Under the pieces are notes generated by a model. It made no database searches, was not told the DNA's origin, and saw only the letters and a program-made list of their open reading frames with translations. A stretch of DNA of 30,684 bases from Polyangium jinanense. Its GTDB lineage: Bacteria > Myxococcota > Polyangia > Polyangiales > Polyangiaceae. A program made the position numbers and the translations under genes. Numbering within the stretch: the stretch's first letter is position 1; every line of letters starts with the position of its first letter. This document shows positions 15,879 to 24,421 of this stretch, piece after piece. The DNA lies in assembly GCF_028435365.1 (NCBI RefSeq), contig NZ_JAGTJJ010000095.1, positions 1-30,684 on the forward strand, written 5' to 3'.

Positions 15879-16253
15879 ATGCCCTCGATGGTCCTCTGCC
15901 CGTCTTGCAAGCGGCACGTCTTCCCCCGCGAAACCTCGTGCCCCTTCTGCGGCCTCGCCATTTCCGCCGAGCCGGGCGCGCCTGCGCCCGCCCTCGCGCC
16001 GGAGCTCTCGCGCGCCCAGCGTTACCTCGTCGGCGCCGCGATCGCTGCGACCGTGGCCGTCGCGGGATGTAACAACCAGCCCGCGCGCGGCCCGAACGAC
16101 GTCCAGACCGAAGAGGAGCTCGAAAGGGAGCGCCAGAAAGCAATCGACGAGAGCCGGGATCGCCACCCCGGCGGCGGCCCGTGCGTGAACAACGTCTGTC
16201 CGCCGTATGGCTGCGTCTTCCCGGACGAGGCCTGCGACATCCTGCGCGTTTGA
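15879..16253 (+). CDS. Zinc ribbon-TM-lipobox small protein with Cys-rich tail; candidate rSAM substrate
   Basis: The 124-aa product begins with a zinc ribbon (CPSC near 7-10 and CPFC near 21-24). A linker leads to a hydrophobic helix (about 50-65) ending in AVAGC, a good lipobox, but about 50 residues from the N-terminus, far later than in a normal lipoprotein. A charged helix (EEELERERQKAIDESRD) and a short C-terminal tail with four cysteines and several Gly/Pro follow (GPCVNNVCPPYGC and onwards). A GAGGAG at 15865-15870 supports ATG 15879. It sits between two rSAM/SPASM genes in the same direction, with 44 bp and 2 bp spacing, so co-transcription is very likely. The compact Cys-rich tail could be a modification target; this is a hypothesis. 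Confidence 0.75.
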   Translation: MPSMVLCPSCKRHVFPRETSCPFCGLAISAEPGAPAPALAPELSRAQRYLVGAAIAATVAVAGCNNQPARGPNDVQTEEELERERQKAIDESRDRHPGGGPCVNNVCPPYGCVFPDEACDILRV

Positions 16254-16255
16254 CC

Positions 16256-17554
16256 GTGGAAGATCGCCCGAACGATCCGCTCGATCCCGAGAAACGCCGC
16301 GACGTCATGCAAGCGACACGGCCCCGAGGCCTACCGCTCTTGCCACGCGCCGGGCAAATGGCGAGTGAAGCGCGGGGCAAGCATCTCCCGCTCGCGCGCA
16401 AGGTCCGTGATATCGATCTCGAATGTCGCCCCATTTACGCGGTCTGGGAGCTGACGCTCGCCTGTGACCTCGCCTGCCGCCATTGCGGATCGCGCGCGGG
16501 CACGGCGCGTCCGGACGAGCTCACGACCGCGGAGGCCACGTCGCTCGTCCGGCAGATGGCGGCGCTCGGCGTGCGCGAGGTCGCGCTCATCGGCGGCGAA
16601 GTGTACCTGCACGAGGGCTGGACCGAGGTTGTCCTGGAAATACGCCGTGCGGGCATGCAAAGCACGCTCGTCACGGGCGGCCGCGGCATGACCCCGGAGC
16701 GCGCGCGTTTGGCCAAGGAGGCCGGCGTGCAGAGCGTCGCGGTCTCCATCGACGGCACCGAGCCCACGCACGATCGGTTGCGCGGGCTGTCGGGCTCGTA
16801 CGCGGCGGCCGTGCAGGCGCTCCGCAATTGCCGTGAGGCAGGGATCCCGGTCGCCGTCAATACGCAGGTGAACCGCCTGAACCTCTGCGAGCTGCCGCAT
16901 ATCTTCGATGTGATCCTCGACGTCTCCGCGCACGGCTGGCAAGTGCAGCTCACGGTCCCGGTCGGCCGCGCCGCCGACGAGCCGGACGTCCTTTTGCAGC
17001 CGTACGATCTCCTGGAGCTCTTCCCGCTCCTCGCCTCGCTCAAGGCCCGCGCCGACGCCGCGCGTGTCAAGATGCTCGCCGGCAACAACATCGGCTATTA
17101 CGGGCCCTTCGAGCACCTCTTGCGCAGCTACACCACCGAAAAACATGCCGATTCGTGCAGCGCCGGCCGCTCCACGCTGGGCATCGAGTCGAACGGCGAC
17201 GTCAAGGGCTGCCCCTCGCTGCCCACGGAGTCCTGGGTCGGTGGCAACGTGCGGCAGGCTTCCCTGCGCGACATCTGGGAGCGCTCGTCCGCCCTCCGCC
17301 ACATGCGGGATCGCACGGAGGAGGAGCGCTGGGGATATTGCCGCACGTGTTATTACGGTGAGGTTTGTCGCGGCGGGTGCACCTGGATGGCCACGGCCCT
17401 CTTCGGCAAACCGGGAAACAACCCATATTGCCATCACCGCGCCCTCGACATGCAGCGCCTCGGCAAACGTGAGCGCGTCGTGCGGGTCGCGCCGGCCGAG
17501 GGGCTGCCGTTCGATCGCGCCTCGTGGGCGCTCGTCGACGAGGATCTTCGCTGA
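16256..17554 (+). CDS. Radical SAM/SPASM-domain enzyme (paralog B)
   Basis: The 432-aa product is clearly paralogous to the enzyme at 14548-15834. Both share WELT-x-x-CDxxCxHCGSRAG, the GGE motif in ALIGGEVYL, WQVQLTVP, GYYGP, GCPSLPT and GGNVR. The radical SAM cluster cysteines are Cys70, 74 and 77. SPASM cysteines are 301, 319, 362, 365, 371, 375 and 392; the extra Cys that paralog A has six residues after the CX3C pair is missing here. GTG 16256, 2 bp after the stop of the small protein, was taken as start; ATG 16307 would shorten the N-terminus by 17 residues and is also possible. Probably translated with the small protein before it. The reaction is unknown; a peptide or protein maturase is the family-based expectation. 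Confidence 0.88.
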   Translation: MEDRPNDPLDPEKRRDVMQATRPRGLPLLPRAGQMASEARGKHLPLARKVRDIDLECRPIYAVWELTLACDLACRHCGSRAGTARPDELTTAEATSLVRQMAALGVREVALIGGEVYLHEGWTEVVLEIRRAGMQSTLVTGGRGMTPERARLAKEAGVQSVAVSIDGTEPTHDRLRGLSGSYAAAVQALRNCREAGIPVAVNTQVNRLNLCELPHIFDVILDVSAHGWQVQLTVPVGRAADEPDVLLQPYDLLELFPLLASLKARADAARVKMLAGNNIGYYGPFEHLLRSYTTEKHADSCSAGRSTLGIESNGDVKGCPSLPTESWVGGNVRQASLRDIWERSSALRHMRDRTEEERWGYCRTCYYGEVCRGGCTWMATALFGKPGNNPYCHHRALDMQRLGKRERVVRVAPAEGLPFDRASWALVDEDLR

Positions 17555-18838
17555 TCAGGCAGCGGGCCCGAGCCCCTCGTGGGAGAGCCATTCGAGCATC
17601 GCGCGGAGGAGCCCATCGTCCCACACGCCGGCGCGGGGGTTCTTGAAGCTCTGCGCGTAACTCTCGTGCCGGCGCATGTCGTGCCCCACCTTGTCGAGGA
17701 GCACGAAGTGCGACCGCCCCGGCGACGCAGCCGCGATCTCGTCCGCGATCATGCGCCCCTCGTCCGGCGCCGCAGCATAATCGTAACTCCCGTGCAGCAC
17801 GAGCACGGGCACGTTCGTCGTCCTCCACAACGCGGGCAGATCGAGGCGCTCGATCTCCTGGAACAACGAGACGTGACGGCCGAACATCGTCTCGCCGTGG
17901 CACGACGTCCCTTCGAGCCACGCGAGCTCGGGGCGCTTCGCGAAGACGTCCCGCGGGAACATGCCTTCCCGACAAACGCTCGCATGCATCTCGCTCCACG
18001 CGGCGACATACTTCTCGAGCTCCTCCCCTTCCATCCCGGCGAGGATGCGCTGCCGCCGCGTCGCCCGCACCATGCAATCGACCCATTTGAGCTGGGACGT
18101 GCCGAAGACGACCACGCCGCGCGTCTGCGTTCCCTCGCCTGCGAGGATCGGCGCGATCATGCCCCCGAGGCTATGGCCGAAGATCACGATCCGCCCCACG
18201 AGCGGGTCCTGCGCGAGTGATTCGATCGCGGCCCGGTAGCCCTCCACCTCGTCGAAGAACCCCGTGGTTTGGCAGGGCGGCCCCTCGCTGTCGCCCACGC
18301 CGCTCCGCTCGACGCGCATCGTGGCGATGCCCGCGTCCGCGAGGCCCGAGAGAAACGCGCGCATCGGATCCTCCGGGTCCTGCGGGAGCTCGCACGAAGC
18401 TGTGCCAAGGCCCGAAAGAAAAAGGACGGTCGTGAAAGGAGGACCGCCCGCCGTGGGAATCGCAAAGAGCGTCCTTTGCCGCCACGAATCCCGCACGGTC
18501 ACGTGTCCCAGACGAACCTCCGCGCCCGCGATACGCTCGACCGGCAGCGGCGTGGCCTTGCCGGGGAGCGTCACGCGCGCGCCGTCGCGCACGATCTCGA
18601 AATGGAGCGGCGCGCCGGGCACGAGGCCTCGCACGAGCGCGACAAGCGCGCGCGGCTCGGACACCGTCACATCTCCGAGCGCCACCAAGCGATCGCCCGC
18701 CCGCACGCCCGCGAGCGCGGCGGCCCCGCCTTCGGCCACCCGCACGACCTCGAGGCCCTCCGAGGCGCCCTCCGCGGGGCGCGCGCGTAACTCGAGGCCG
18801 AGGAAGGGTCTTCGGGGGAGCGCTTGGTCTTGGTACAT
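17555..18838 (-). CDS. PDZ domain fused to alpha/beta hydrolase
   Basis: The 427-aa protein has an N-terminal PDZ domain (about residues 8-95, with AGVRAGDRLVALGDVTV) joined to a serine alpha/beta hydrolase (about 110-425). The triad is visible: Ser223 in GHSLGG, Asp353 in HGSYDYA and His386 in DKVGHDM. No signal peptide is seen. The hydrolase part resembles prolyl-oligopeptidase/dienelactone-type esterases, but the substrate is unknown. PDZ fused to a lipase-like hydrolase is not a common layout. ATG 18838 was used as start; GTG 18856 in the same frame would overlap the start of the divergent gene at 18850. It is convergent with rSAM paralog B, abutting its stop directly. Confidence 0.85.
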   Translation of the reverse strand: MYQDQALPRRPFLGLELRARPAEGASEGLEVVRVAEGGAAALAGVRAGDRLVALGDVTVSEPRALVALVRGLVPGAPLHFEIVRDGARVTLPGKATPLPVERIAGAEVRLGHVTVRDSWRQRTLFAIPTAGGPPFTTVLFLSGLGTASCELPQDPEDPMRAFLSGLADAGIATMRVERSGVGDSEGPPCQTTGFFDEVEGYRAAIESLAQDPLVGRIVIFGHSLGGMIAPILAGEGTQTRGVVVFGTSQLKWVDCMVRATRRQRILAGMEGEELEKYVAAWSEMHASVCREGMFPRDVFAKRPELAWLEGTSCHGETMFGRHVSLFQEIERLDLPALWRTTNVPVLVLHGSYDYAAAPDEGRMIADEIAAASPGRSHFVLLDKVGHDMRRHESYAQSFKNPRAGVWDDGLLRAMLEWLSHEGLGPAA

Positions 18839-18849
18839 TCCAAACCACG

Positions 18850-19410
18850 ATGCCACGGCACGCCCTCGGGATCCACGCCCTCACCTTGCTCCTTGCGCCC
18901 GCGATCGCGCACGCGGAGGCGCCCGCCCCCGCGCTCGCGCCCGTGCCCCTGCCTGCGCCGAAAGGGCCGGATCCCGCGGCCATCGCCGCGCGCGAGGCGC
19001 ACCTCGAAACGCAGACGCGCGCGATGACCGTGCTCACGAGCTGGGCCGTCGCCAGCATCGCCACGGGCGCCGCGCTCTGGGCCACGGGTGGCGACGACTA
19101 CACACGCTCGATCGGCATCCAGAACGTCGCCTGGGGCGCGGTCGACGGCGTCATTGCCGGGTTCGGCTACCGCGGTCTCGCGAAGCAGCGCGGCCTCGAC
19201 AAACCTCTTTCCTACTGGCAGGCCGAAGACAGCAAGGCGCGCACGATCTTCCTCGTGAATGCGGGGCTCGACGTCCTTTACGTGACGGCCGGTGCGTTGA
19301 TGATCGGGTTTGGCAAGAACGACTGGGTCCGCGGCGCCGGCGCGGGCGTCGCCCTGCAGGGAAGCTTCCTTTTCGCCTTCGACACGGCCATGGGCCTCGG
19401 CGCCCGCTGA
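18850..19410 (+). CDS. Small multi-TM membrane protein, function unknown
   Basis: The 186-aa product has a signal peptide (about residues 1-22, AIAHAEAP), a Pro/Ala-rich segment and then four probable TM helices (about 58-78, 88-106, 128-148, 158-182). It resembles an uncharacterised bacterial family of four-helix membrane proteins that carry the motif GFGYRGLAKQ near the second helix. No catalytic residues were recognised. The start ATG 18850 lies only 11 bp from the start of the divergent hydrolase gene, so promoters must lie within coding sequence of each other. The nearest downstream gene begins about 150 bp later. Confidence 0.75.
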   Translation: MPRHALGIHALTLLLAPAIAHAEAPAPALAPVPLPAPKGPDPAAIAAREAHLETQTRAMTVLTSWAVASIATGAALWATGGDDYTRSIGIQNVAWGAVDGVIAGFGYRGLAKQRGLDKPLSYWQAEDSKARTIFLVNAGLDVLYVTAGALMIGFGKNDWVRGAGAGVALQGSFLFAFDTAMGLGAR

Positions 19411-19563
19411 CACGCCCGGCGACGCTTCGACAACGGCCTTCGCCGTGAGTTCCCGCTCCACATGCGCTCGAAAATCGGCGAAGATCAGCCACGCCGCCGT
19501 AGATCATCCGCGGCCCTGCTTCGTCGAACCGCACCGGACACGACGTCTCGAGCCTGAGGGGAT

Positions 19564-21405
19564 ATGACCATGTCGCGCATGTCGAAGAGCGGTACCTCGA
19601 TGATCCTCGGAAGCCTCTGCCTGGCGAGCGCCCTCGGCGGCAGCGGCTGCACGAAGGCGGCCCCGAGCAACGAGGAAGCGACCGCGCAGGCGCCCGCAGA
19701 GCCGGAGCCGAATACCCGGGCCAAGGGCGAGCAAGGCTACATGGGCATCCCCGACCACGCCGCCGAGGCGCCCCGGGCGTTCGCCATCCGCGGCGGCGAC
19801 GACGCGACGCGCGGGCCGGGCGAGGCCGCCAAAGTCGGCGGCGGCGCCCCGCCACCGGCCCCGACCCAGGCGCTCATCCCACCCTCCGCGAACGACGCCC
19901 CCACGATCGACCCGAACGGACGGTTTGCCACGACATACCGCCCCGGCGGCGGCCACCTCGCCGCATTCGAATCCGCGGTCGCGCGCGGCATCATCCCGCC
20001 GGGCGAGCGCGAGCTCGTCTCGGACGTCGGCGCCCGTTACGTCACGGGCTTCGAGGTCCCGAAGGGCAAGGCCCTCGGCATCCAGGCCGGCCTCGAGCGC
20101 GGAAAGCTCCCGCCGTCCGGCAGCCCGTTCCACCTCCGCCTCACGCTGAAATCGAGCCCCGACAAACCCGCCGAGCGTCCGCACCTCTCCGTGCACCTCG
20201 TCCTCGACGTGAGCGGCTCGATGCAAGGTGAATCGATCAAGCAGGCCCGCGAGGCCGCCAGCGCGCTCGTCGACAAACTCGCCCCGACCGACGACTTTTC
20301 CCTCGTGACGTTCTCGACCGACGCCGAGGTGAAAATCCCCGACGGCCCCGTCGGCGCGCGCCGCGAGGCCATCAAGAAGGTGATCGCAGAGATCAAGGAG
20401 GGCGGCGGCACCAACATTTCGAGTGGCCTCGAGCTTGGGTATGCGCAGGCCGAGACGAAGACCATCCCGCAGGATGCGGTGAAGGTCGTCCTCTTGCTCT
20501 CCGACGGCCGCGCGAACAGCGGGATCAAGTCGGCGAGCGGCATCTCGAAGCTCGCGCTCGACGCCTTCCAGAAGGGCATTCAAACGAGCACCTTCGGCCT
20601 TGGCGCCGATTACGACGGCGCGCTCATGAGCGCGATCGCCGAGGACGGCGCGGGCGGGTATTACTACCTGCGCGACGCGGCGCAGATCGCCCCGGCGCTC
20701 GGCACCGAGCTCGACAAGCGCCTCGACCCGGCGGCGACGGCCGTCGAGGTCCGCGTGCGCCTGAAAAAGGGCTTCGATCTGCTCAAGGTCTACGGCTCGC
20801 GCCGCCTCTCCGAGGCCGAGGCGCAGCGCGTGCGGGCGCAGGAGGTCGCGGCGGACGAGCAGGCGGCGAAGCGCGACAACATCAAGCAGGACCGCAAGGA
20901 CGACAGCGAGGGCGGCATGCGGTTCTTCATTCCCGCCTTCGCCGCGGGCGACAGCCACGCGCTGCTCTTCCAGCTCCGCGCGGGCGCTGGCGTGGGCAAA
21001 TCGCAGCTCGCGCTGGTCGAGCTCAAGTACAAGGACCGCATTTCCAAGAAAAACGTGACCGAGGAGTTCCCGATCGACATCGAGTGGGCCGACTCCGACG
21101 CGGCGAGCGGAGCGACGATCGACGGCTCCGTGGCCCGCACGATCCAGGGTTTTGCGGCGGGTGAGACGCTGGCGCGCGCGGCCCAGAACGTCGCGGGGGG
21201 TGACAAGAATTACGCGATCAGCCTGCTCACCGAACGCGAGACGATCCTGCGCGAGGCGGCGAAGACCCTCGAAGAGCCGCTCTTCCTGAAGGACGCCGAT
21301 CGCCTCGCCCGCATGCGCGAGCACGCGGCGCAAAGCACGGGCATGGGCGATCCGCTCCTCTTCGCCATGCTGCTCGAGACCGCGAGCCGCTCGCATCTGC
21401 GATAG
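19564..21405 (+). CDS. VWA-domain lipoprotein
   Basis: The 613-aa lipoprotein has Cys29 in GGSGC after a hydrophobic signal. A Pro-rich linker follows, then a YfbK-like N-terminal region (about 110-205). A von Willebrand type A domain (about 208-385) carries a complete MIDAS motif DVSGSM (Asp215, Ser217, Ser219) and the SDGRAN strand. The C-terminal domain (about 395-613) is helical, with a charged segment (residues 415-450). Such proteins bind divalent metal and partner proteins at the outer-membrane or periplasmic face. ATG 19564 is used; ATG 19570 and 19579 are also in frame. It is followed 12 bp later by a TM protein and is probably co-transcribed with it. Confidence 0.88.
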   Translation: MTMSRMSKSGTSMILGSLCLASALGGSGCTKAAPSNEEATAQAPAEPEPNTRAKGEQGYMGIPDHAAEAPRAFAIRGGDDATRGPGEAAKVGGGAPPPAPTQALIPPSANDAPTIDPNGRFATTYRPGGGHLAAFESAVARGIIPPGERELVSDVGARYVTGFEVPKGKALGIQAGLERGKLPPSGSPFHLRLTLKSSPDKPAERPHLSVHLVLDVSGSMQGESIKQAREAASALVDKLAPTDDFSLVTFSTDAEVKIPDGPVGARREAIKKVIAEIKEGGGTNISSGLELGYAQAETKTIPQDAVKVVLLLSDGRANSGIKSASGISKLALDAFQKGIQTSTFGLGADYDGALMSAIAEDGAGGYYYLRDAAQIAPALGTELDKRLDPAATAVEVRVRLKKGFDLLKVYGSRRLSEAEAQRVRAQEVAADEQAAKRDNIKQDRKDDSEGGMRFFIPAFAAGDSHALLFQLRAGAGVGKSQLALVELKYKDRISKKNVTEEFPIDIEWADSDAASGATIDGSVARTIQGFAAGETLARAAQNVAGGDKNYAISLLTERETILREAAKTLEEPLFLKDADRLARMREHAAQSTGMGDPLLFAMLLETASRSHLR

Positions 21406-21417
21406 GCTGAGACGCAC

Positions 21418-22266
21418 ATGCCCGATCCGATCGTCCTCAAGGTCCCGCTCGACAAACCCGCCGTGCACGTGGATGTCACGGCGGGACAAACCATCACTCT
21501 GCGCGGGTTCTATACGTCGAAACACGACGGCTCGATCCTCGACGCGGCCACGACGACCTGGCCCAAGGAGGCGCCCGGGGGCGCGTCGGTCGATCCGGTG
21601 GGGCTCGTCGAGGTGGAATCGGGCGGGTTTCACCTGACGAAACGAAATGTCGACACGCACGAAGTGGAGCTCGTCGCGACGGGCTCGGGCGCGGAGGCGT
21701 GCGCGGCGGCGGGCGTCGAGGCGCCGTGCCTCGTGGTGAACAAGCGAATCGCCCTGCAAAAGCGGCTGATGGGCTGGGAGGAGTTCAAGGGATCACTCGT
21801 CGGCCAAGGCGTCGAGGCGGTGCTTCCGCCGCCGCCCGTGGTGGAGGTCGCGCCGGGCGTGATGCCGTATTTGCAGGCAGGCGCGGGCGTGGCAATCGCC
21901 GCGGTGGTCGGGTTCGCCGCATGGACTTGGAAAAAGAAGCGGGACGCCTCGCCCGCGGGGCAGATGCTTTCGCTCGCGCGTGGCGTGAAGGAGCAGCTCC
22001 GGCGCGCCGATCCGGTGCTGGCGGCGCCGCTCGCGCCCGCGGTGGACGCGGCGATCCGGTCGTTACGCGAGCGGCGCGTGGATCCGGCGTCGGCGGAAGG
22101 AAAGCGGGTCGCCGAGGCGCTGCGGAAGACCTCGGCGCGGCTCGATGCCTCGATGCGGGAGGCGCAGGCCGCGAAGGAGCAGGAAGCCGCCGACGAGCTC
22201 GTGCAGGAAATGGAAGCGGCGCTCGAAGCGGCCGACGAGGTGAAGCGCGCGCATCGGGCGGTCTAA
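21418..22266 (+). CDS. Single-TM protein, probable partner of the VWA lipoprotein
   Basis: The 282-aa protein has no recognisable family. An N-terminal beta-rich domain of about 140 residues is followed by a Pro-rich hinge, one TM helix (about 153-171) with a KKKR stop-transfer motif, and a C-terminal helical, charged domain (about 180-282) that may form a coiled coil. The topology is uncertain, since no signal peptide precedes the N-terminal domain while KKKR predicts the C-terminus inside. It begins 12 bp after the VWA gene stop and so is probably in its operon. It is convergent with the Rieske gene, whose stop overlaps its own by a few bases. Confidence 0.7.
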   Translation: MPDPIVLKVPLDKPAVHVDVTAGQTITLRGFYTSKHDGSILDAATTTWPKEAPGGASVDPVGLVEVESGGFHLTKRNVDTHEVELVATGSGAEACAAAGVEAPCLVVNKRIALQKRLMGWEEFKGSLVGQGVEAVLPPPPVVEVAPGVMPYLQAGAGVAIAAVVGFAAWTWKKKRDASPAGQMLSLARGVKEQLRRADPVLAAPLAPAVDAAIRSLRERRVDPASAEGKRVAEALRKTSARLDASMREAQAAKEQEAADELVQEMEAALEAADEVKRAHRAV

Positions 22267-23255
22267 CCGCGGCTGCGGTAGATCGTCTCGATACGTTTTC
22301 GCGCGAGCCCGAGCGGTTTGTCGAAGCGGCTCAACGTTTTGCCACGAAGCTCGGGGCTCTTGTCCGCGAGTTTGCCGAGGAGCGTGACGTCGCGCCGGAG
22401 CTCCATCACCACGAAGGCGCGCGTCAGGAGATACGCGAAGGCATTGAGGCCATAACGGTCCCACGGCGCCGCGAGCGCGTACGAGAGCGCGAAAATGTCC
22501 GTCTGCCCGGCCGTGACGGGCACGAAAAAGATCGCGATCCGCAAGGCATTCGGCCGCCGCTCCCCTGTCGCCGGATCGAGCCAGTATTGATCGTAGACGG
22601 TGGAGACCGGCGAGAACCACGTGGTCCAGTCGTCGACGAAGGAATCACCGGGCTCGATCTGGAGCAGCGTATACAGCGGCCGTGGGAGCGCCTTCTGCGG
22701 GCCCTCGTTGTAGACGCGTACGCTCGTTTCCGTGCTCGTCACCTCGCACGTGACCTCCGCCATGCGCTCGCGTGGATACCCGAGCAGCGCGTGGACCTCG
22801 GGCGTGTGCTCGACCTCGATGAAATTGTCGAGCGTGACCTCGAGCGGCGCCTCCGCCCGTTGCCGCGTCTTGCCAATGAGGTGATACCCGCTCACGTCGA
22901 GCGTGGGGAAAGCGGCTTGCGCGCCGCGGCGCTTGATCCAGACGAGGCCGTATCGCTCGACCACGTCGAAGGCGTCCGCGGAAGGACGCGCCGCGGGCGT
23001 GGCGGGGCATTTGCCTTCGCCGTCCGGCGCGAACGACCAGCCATGGTAAGGACAAACCAGCCGGCCGCCCTCCACGCGCCCCTCGCTGAGGCGCATGCCC
23101 CGGTGCGGGCACACGTCGGCGAGCGCACCGAGCGTCGCCTTTCCATCCGAAGCGCGAAACAGGACGAGCTCGCGATCACAGACGCGGACGGGCGCGGGCT
23201 TTTTGCCTAGCTCGTCCGCGAAGAGCACCGGGTGCCAGTGATCGAGCTCGGCCAT
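22263..23255 (-). CDS. Rieske non-heme iron oxygenase
   Basis: The 330-aa product is an oxygenase alpha-subunit-like protein. The Rieske 2Fe-2S site is CPHRGM-x13-CPYHGW (Cys49, His51, Cys68, His71). A non-heme iron site appears in DNFIEVEHTPEVH, with His150 and His155 as ligands and Asp143/Glu147 nearby. This predicts O2-dependent mono- or dihydroxylation, demethylation or N-oxygenation; substrate unknown. The length fits the shorter monooxygenase-type subfamily. No ferredoxin or reductase gene is next to it. ATG 23255 lies 1 bp after the stop of the flavin monooxygenase gene (TGA-A-ATG), so the two are coupled. Confidence 0.9.
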   Translation of the reverse strand: MAELDHWHPVLFADELGKKPAPVRVCDRELVLFRASDGKATLGALADVCPHRGMRLSEGRVEGGRLVCPYHGWSFAPDGEGKCPATPAARPSADAFDVVERYGLVWIKRRGAQAAFPTLDVSGYHLIGKTRQRAEAPLEVTLDNFIEVEHTPEVHALLGYPRERMAEVTCEVTSTETSVRVYNEGPQKALPRPLYTLLQIEPGDSFVDDWTTWFSPVSTVYDQYWLDPATGERRPNALRIAIFFVPVTAGQTDIFALSYALAAPWDRYGLNAFAYLLTRAFVVMELRRDVTLLGKLADKSPELRGKTLSRFDKPLGLARKRIETIYRSRG

Positions 23256-23256
23256 T

Positions 23257-24390
23257 TCAATGTTTCTCCCCCGCGAGGTGATCCGCGACGCGCTGGGCCT
23301 CGATCGCGATGTCGTGGAGCGCGCCCGTGAGCGGGTTCCGGAAGCCGATGAAAAAGAGCCCCGGCGCCCCCGGCACCGGCTCGCCGAAATAACGCGGATA
23401 CCCCCGTTCGTCGAGCCAACCCTCCGCGTCCTCGAAGTAGTCGGAAATCCCGGTCCGATACCCCGTCGCGAGCACGACCGCGTCGAAGGGGCGCGCCGTC
23501 CCATCGACGAATTGCACCTCGCCGGGGCCGAAGGAGCGCACGTCCTTCACCACGTCGATCTGCCCTTGCTTGACGAGCTCCAGCGTCCCCACGTCGATGA
23601 GCGGAATACGCTTCTCGACGAGCACCTGCGAGATCGGTCCAAGCTTCGGCCGCGTAAAACCGTACGGCGTGAGGTCCCCGAGCATCCGATCGAGGGCGAA
23701 GAGCGAGATCGCGTCGGCCACCTTGGGCGGCAGGCGCGAGAACAAGAAGAGCGAGCTTATCTGCGAGGGGACGCCCGTCAAATCACGCGGAATGACGTGC
23801 ACGGGGCCGCGGACCGAGAGCGCGGGCTTGGCGCCGTGCTCCCAGAGGTCGAGCGCGATCTCCGCGCCGGAGTTGCCCGCGCCCACGACGAGGACCCGCT
23901 TGCCCCGCCAAGGATCGCCGTTCTTGTAGCGCGAGCTGTGCAGGATCGGGCCGCCAAAGGAGGCCTCGCCCGGCCAGGTCGGGATGTTGGGGACGCGGTT
24001 GTACCCCGTGGCGACGACAAGTCCGCGCGTGTGGAACTCGTTTTCCGACGTGCGAAGGACGAACCCGCCGTCGACGCGCCGTGCCGAGCGGACGTCCTCG
24101 CCGAACCGCGGGCTCAAATCGAAGGCGCTGGCGTACGCGTCGAGATAGCTGACCATCTGCGCCCGCGACGGGTAGGTCGGCGTGCCGGCGGGCCAGGGCA
24201 TGCCGGGCAATGCGGAGAAGCGCTGCATGGTGTGCAGGTGCAGCCGCTCGTAATGGTTCCGCCACGACGACCCCACCTCGGCCGATCGCTCTAGAATTTC
24301 GAACGAGATGCCTCGGGACCGCAAGCACGCCCCGACGGAGAGCCCCGACGGACCGGCGCCCACGACGATGACTTCCGCCTCTTCGCGCAT
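23257..24390 (-). CDS. Flavin-containing monooxygenase
   Basis: The 377-aa product is a class-B type flavoprotein monooxygenase. It shows the FAD motif GAGPSG (11-16), the FMO/BVMO fingerprint FxGxxxHxxxY (Phe145 to Tyr155 in FGGPILHSSRY), the NADPH motif GAGNSG (170-175) and ATGY motifs near 127 and 300. Expected chemistry is NADPH- and O2-dependent oxidation at N, S or a ketone. ATG 24390 has AGGA at a good distance; ATG 24399 adds three residues. It is flanked in the same direction by an aminotransferase (31 bp upstream) and a Rieske oxygenase (1 bp downstream), forming a three-gene operon that suggests oxidative modification of an amino-acid-derived compound. The substrate is not evident. 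Confidence 0.9.
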   Translation of the reverse strand: MREEAEVIVVGAGPSGLSVGACLRSRGISFEILERSAEVGSSWRNHYERLHLHTMQRFSALPGMPWPAGTPTYPSRAQMVSYLDAYASAFDLSPRFGEDVRSARRVDGGFVLRTSENEFHTRGLVVATGYNRVPNIPTWPGEASFGGPILHSSRYKNGDPWRGKRVLVVGAGNSGAEIALDLWEHGAKPALSVRGPVHVIPRDLTGVPSQISSLFLFSRLPPKVADAISLFALDRMLGDLTPYGFTRPKLGPISQVLVEKRIPLIDVGTLELVKQGQIDVVKDVRSFGPGEVQFVDGTARPFDAVVLATGYRTGISDYFEDAEGWLDERGYPRYFGEPVPGAPGLFFIGFRNPLTGALHDIAIEAQRVADHLAGEKH

Positions 24391-24421
24391 GCGGCGCATC
24401 CTAGGCGATCCGTCGCGGCGC

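Noticed and set aside
19504..21759. 751-residue minus-strand open frame
   Set aside because: Antisense shadow of the VWA gene and its partner; Arg/Ala/Asp-rich with no domain, while the plus-strand frame has a lipobox and MIDAS motif.
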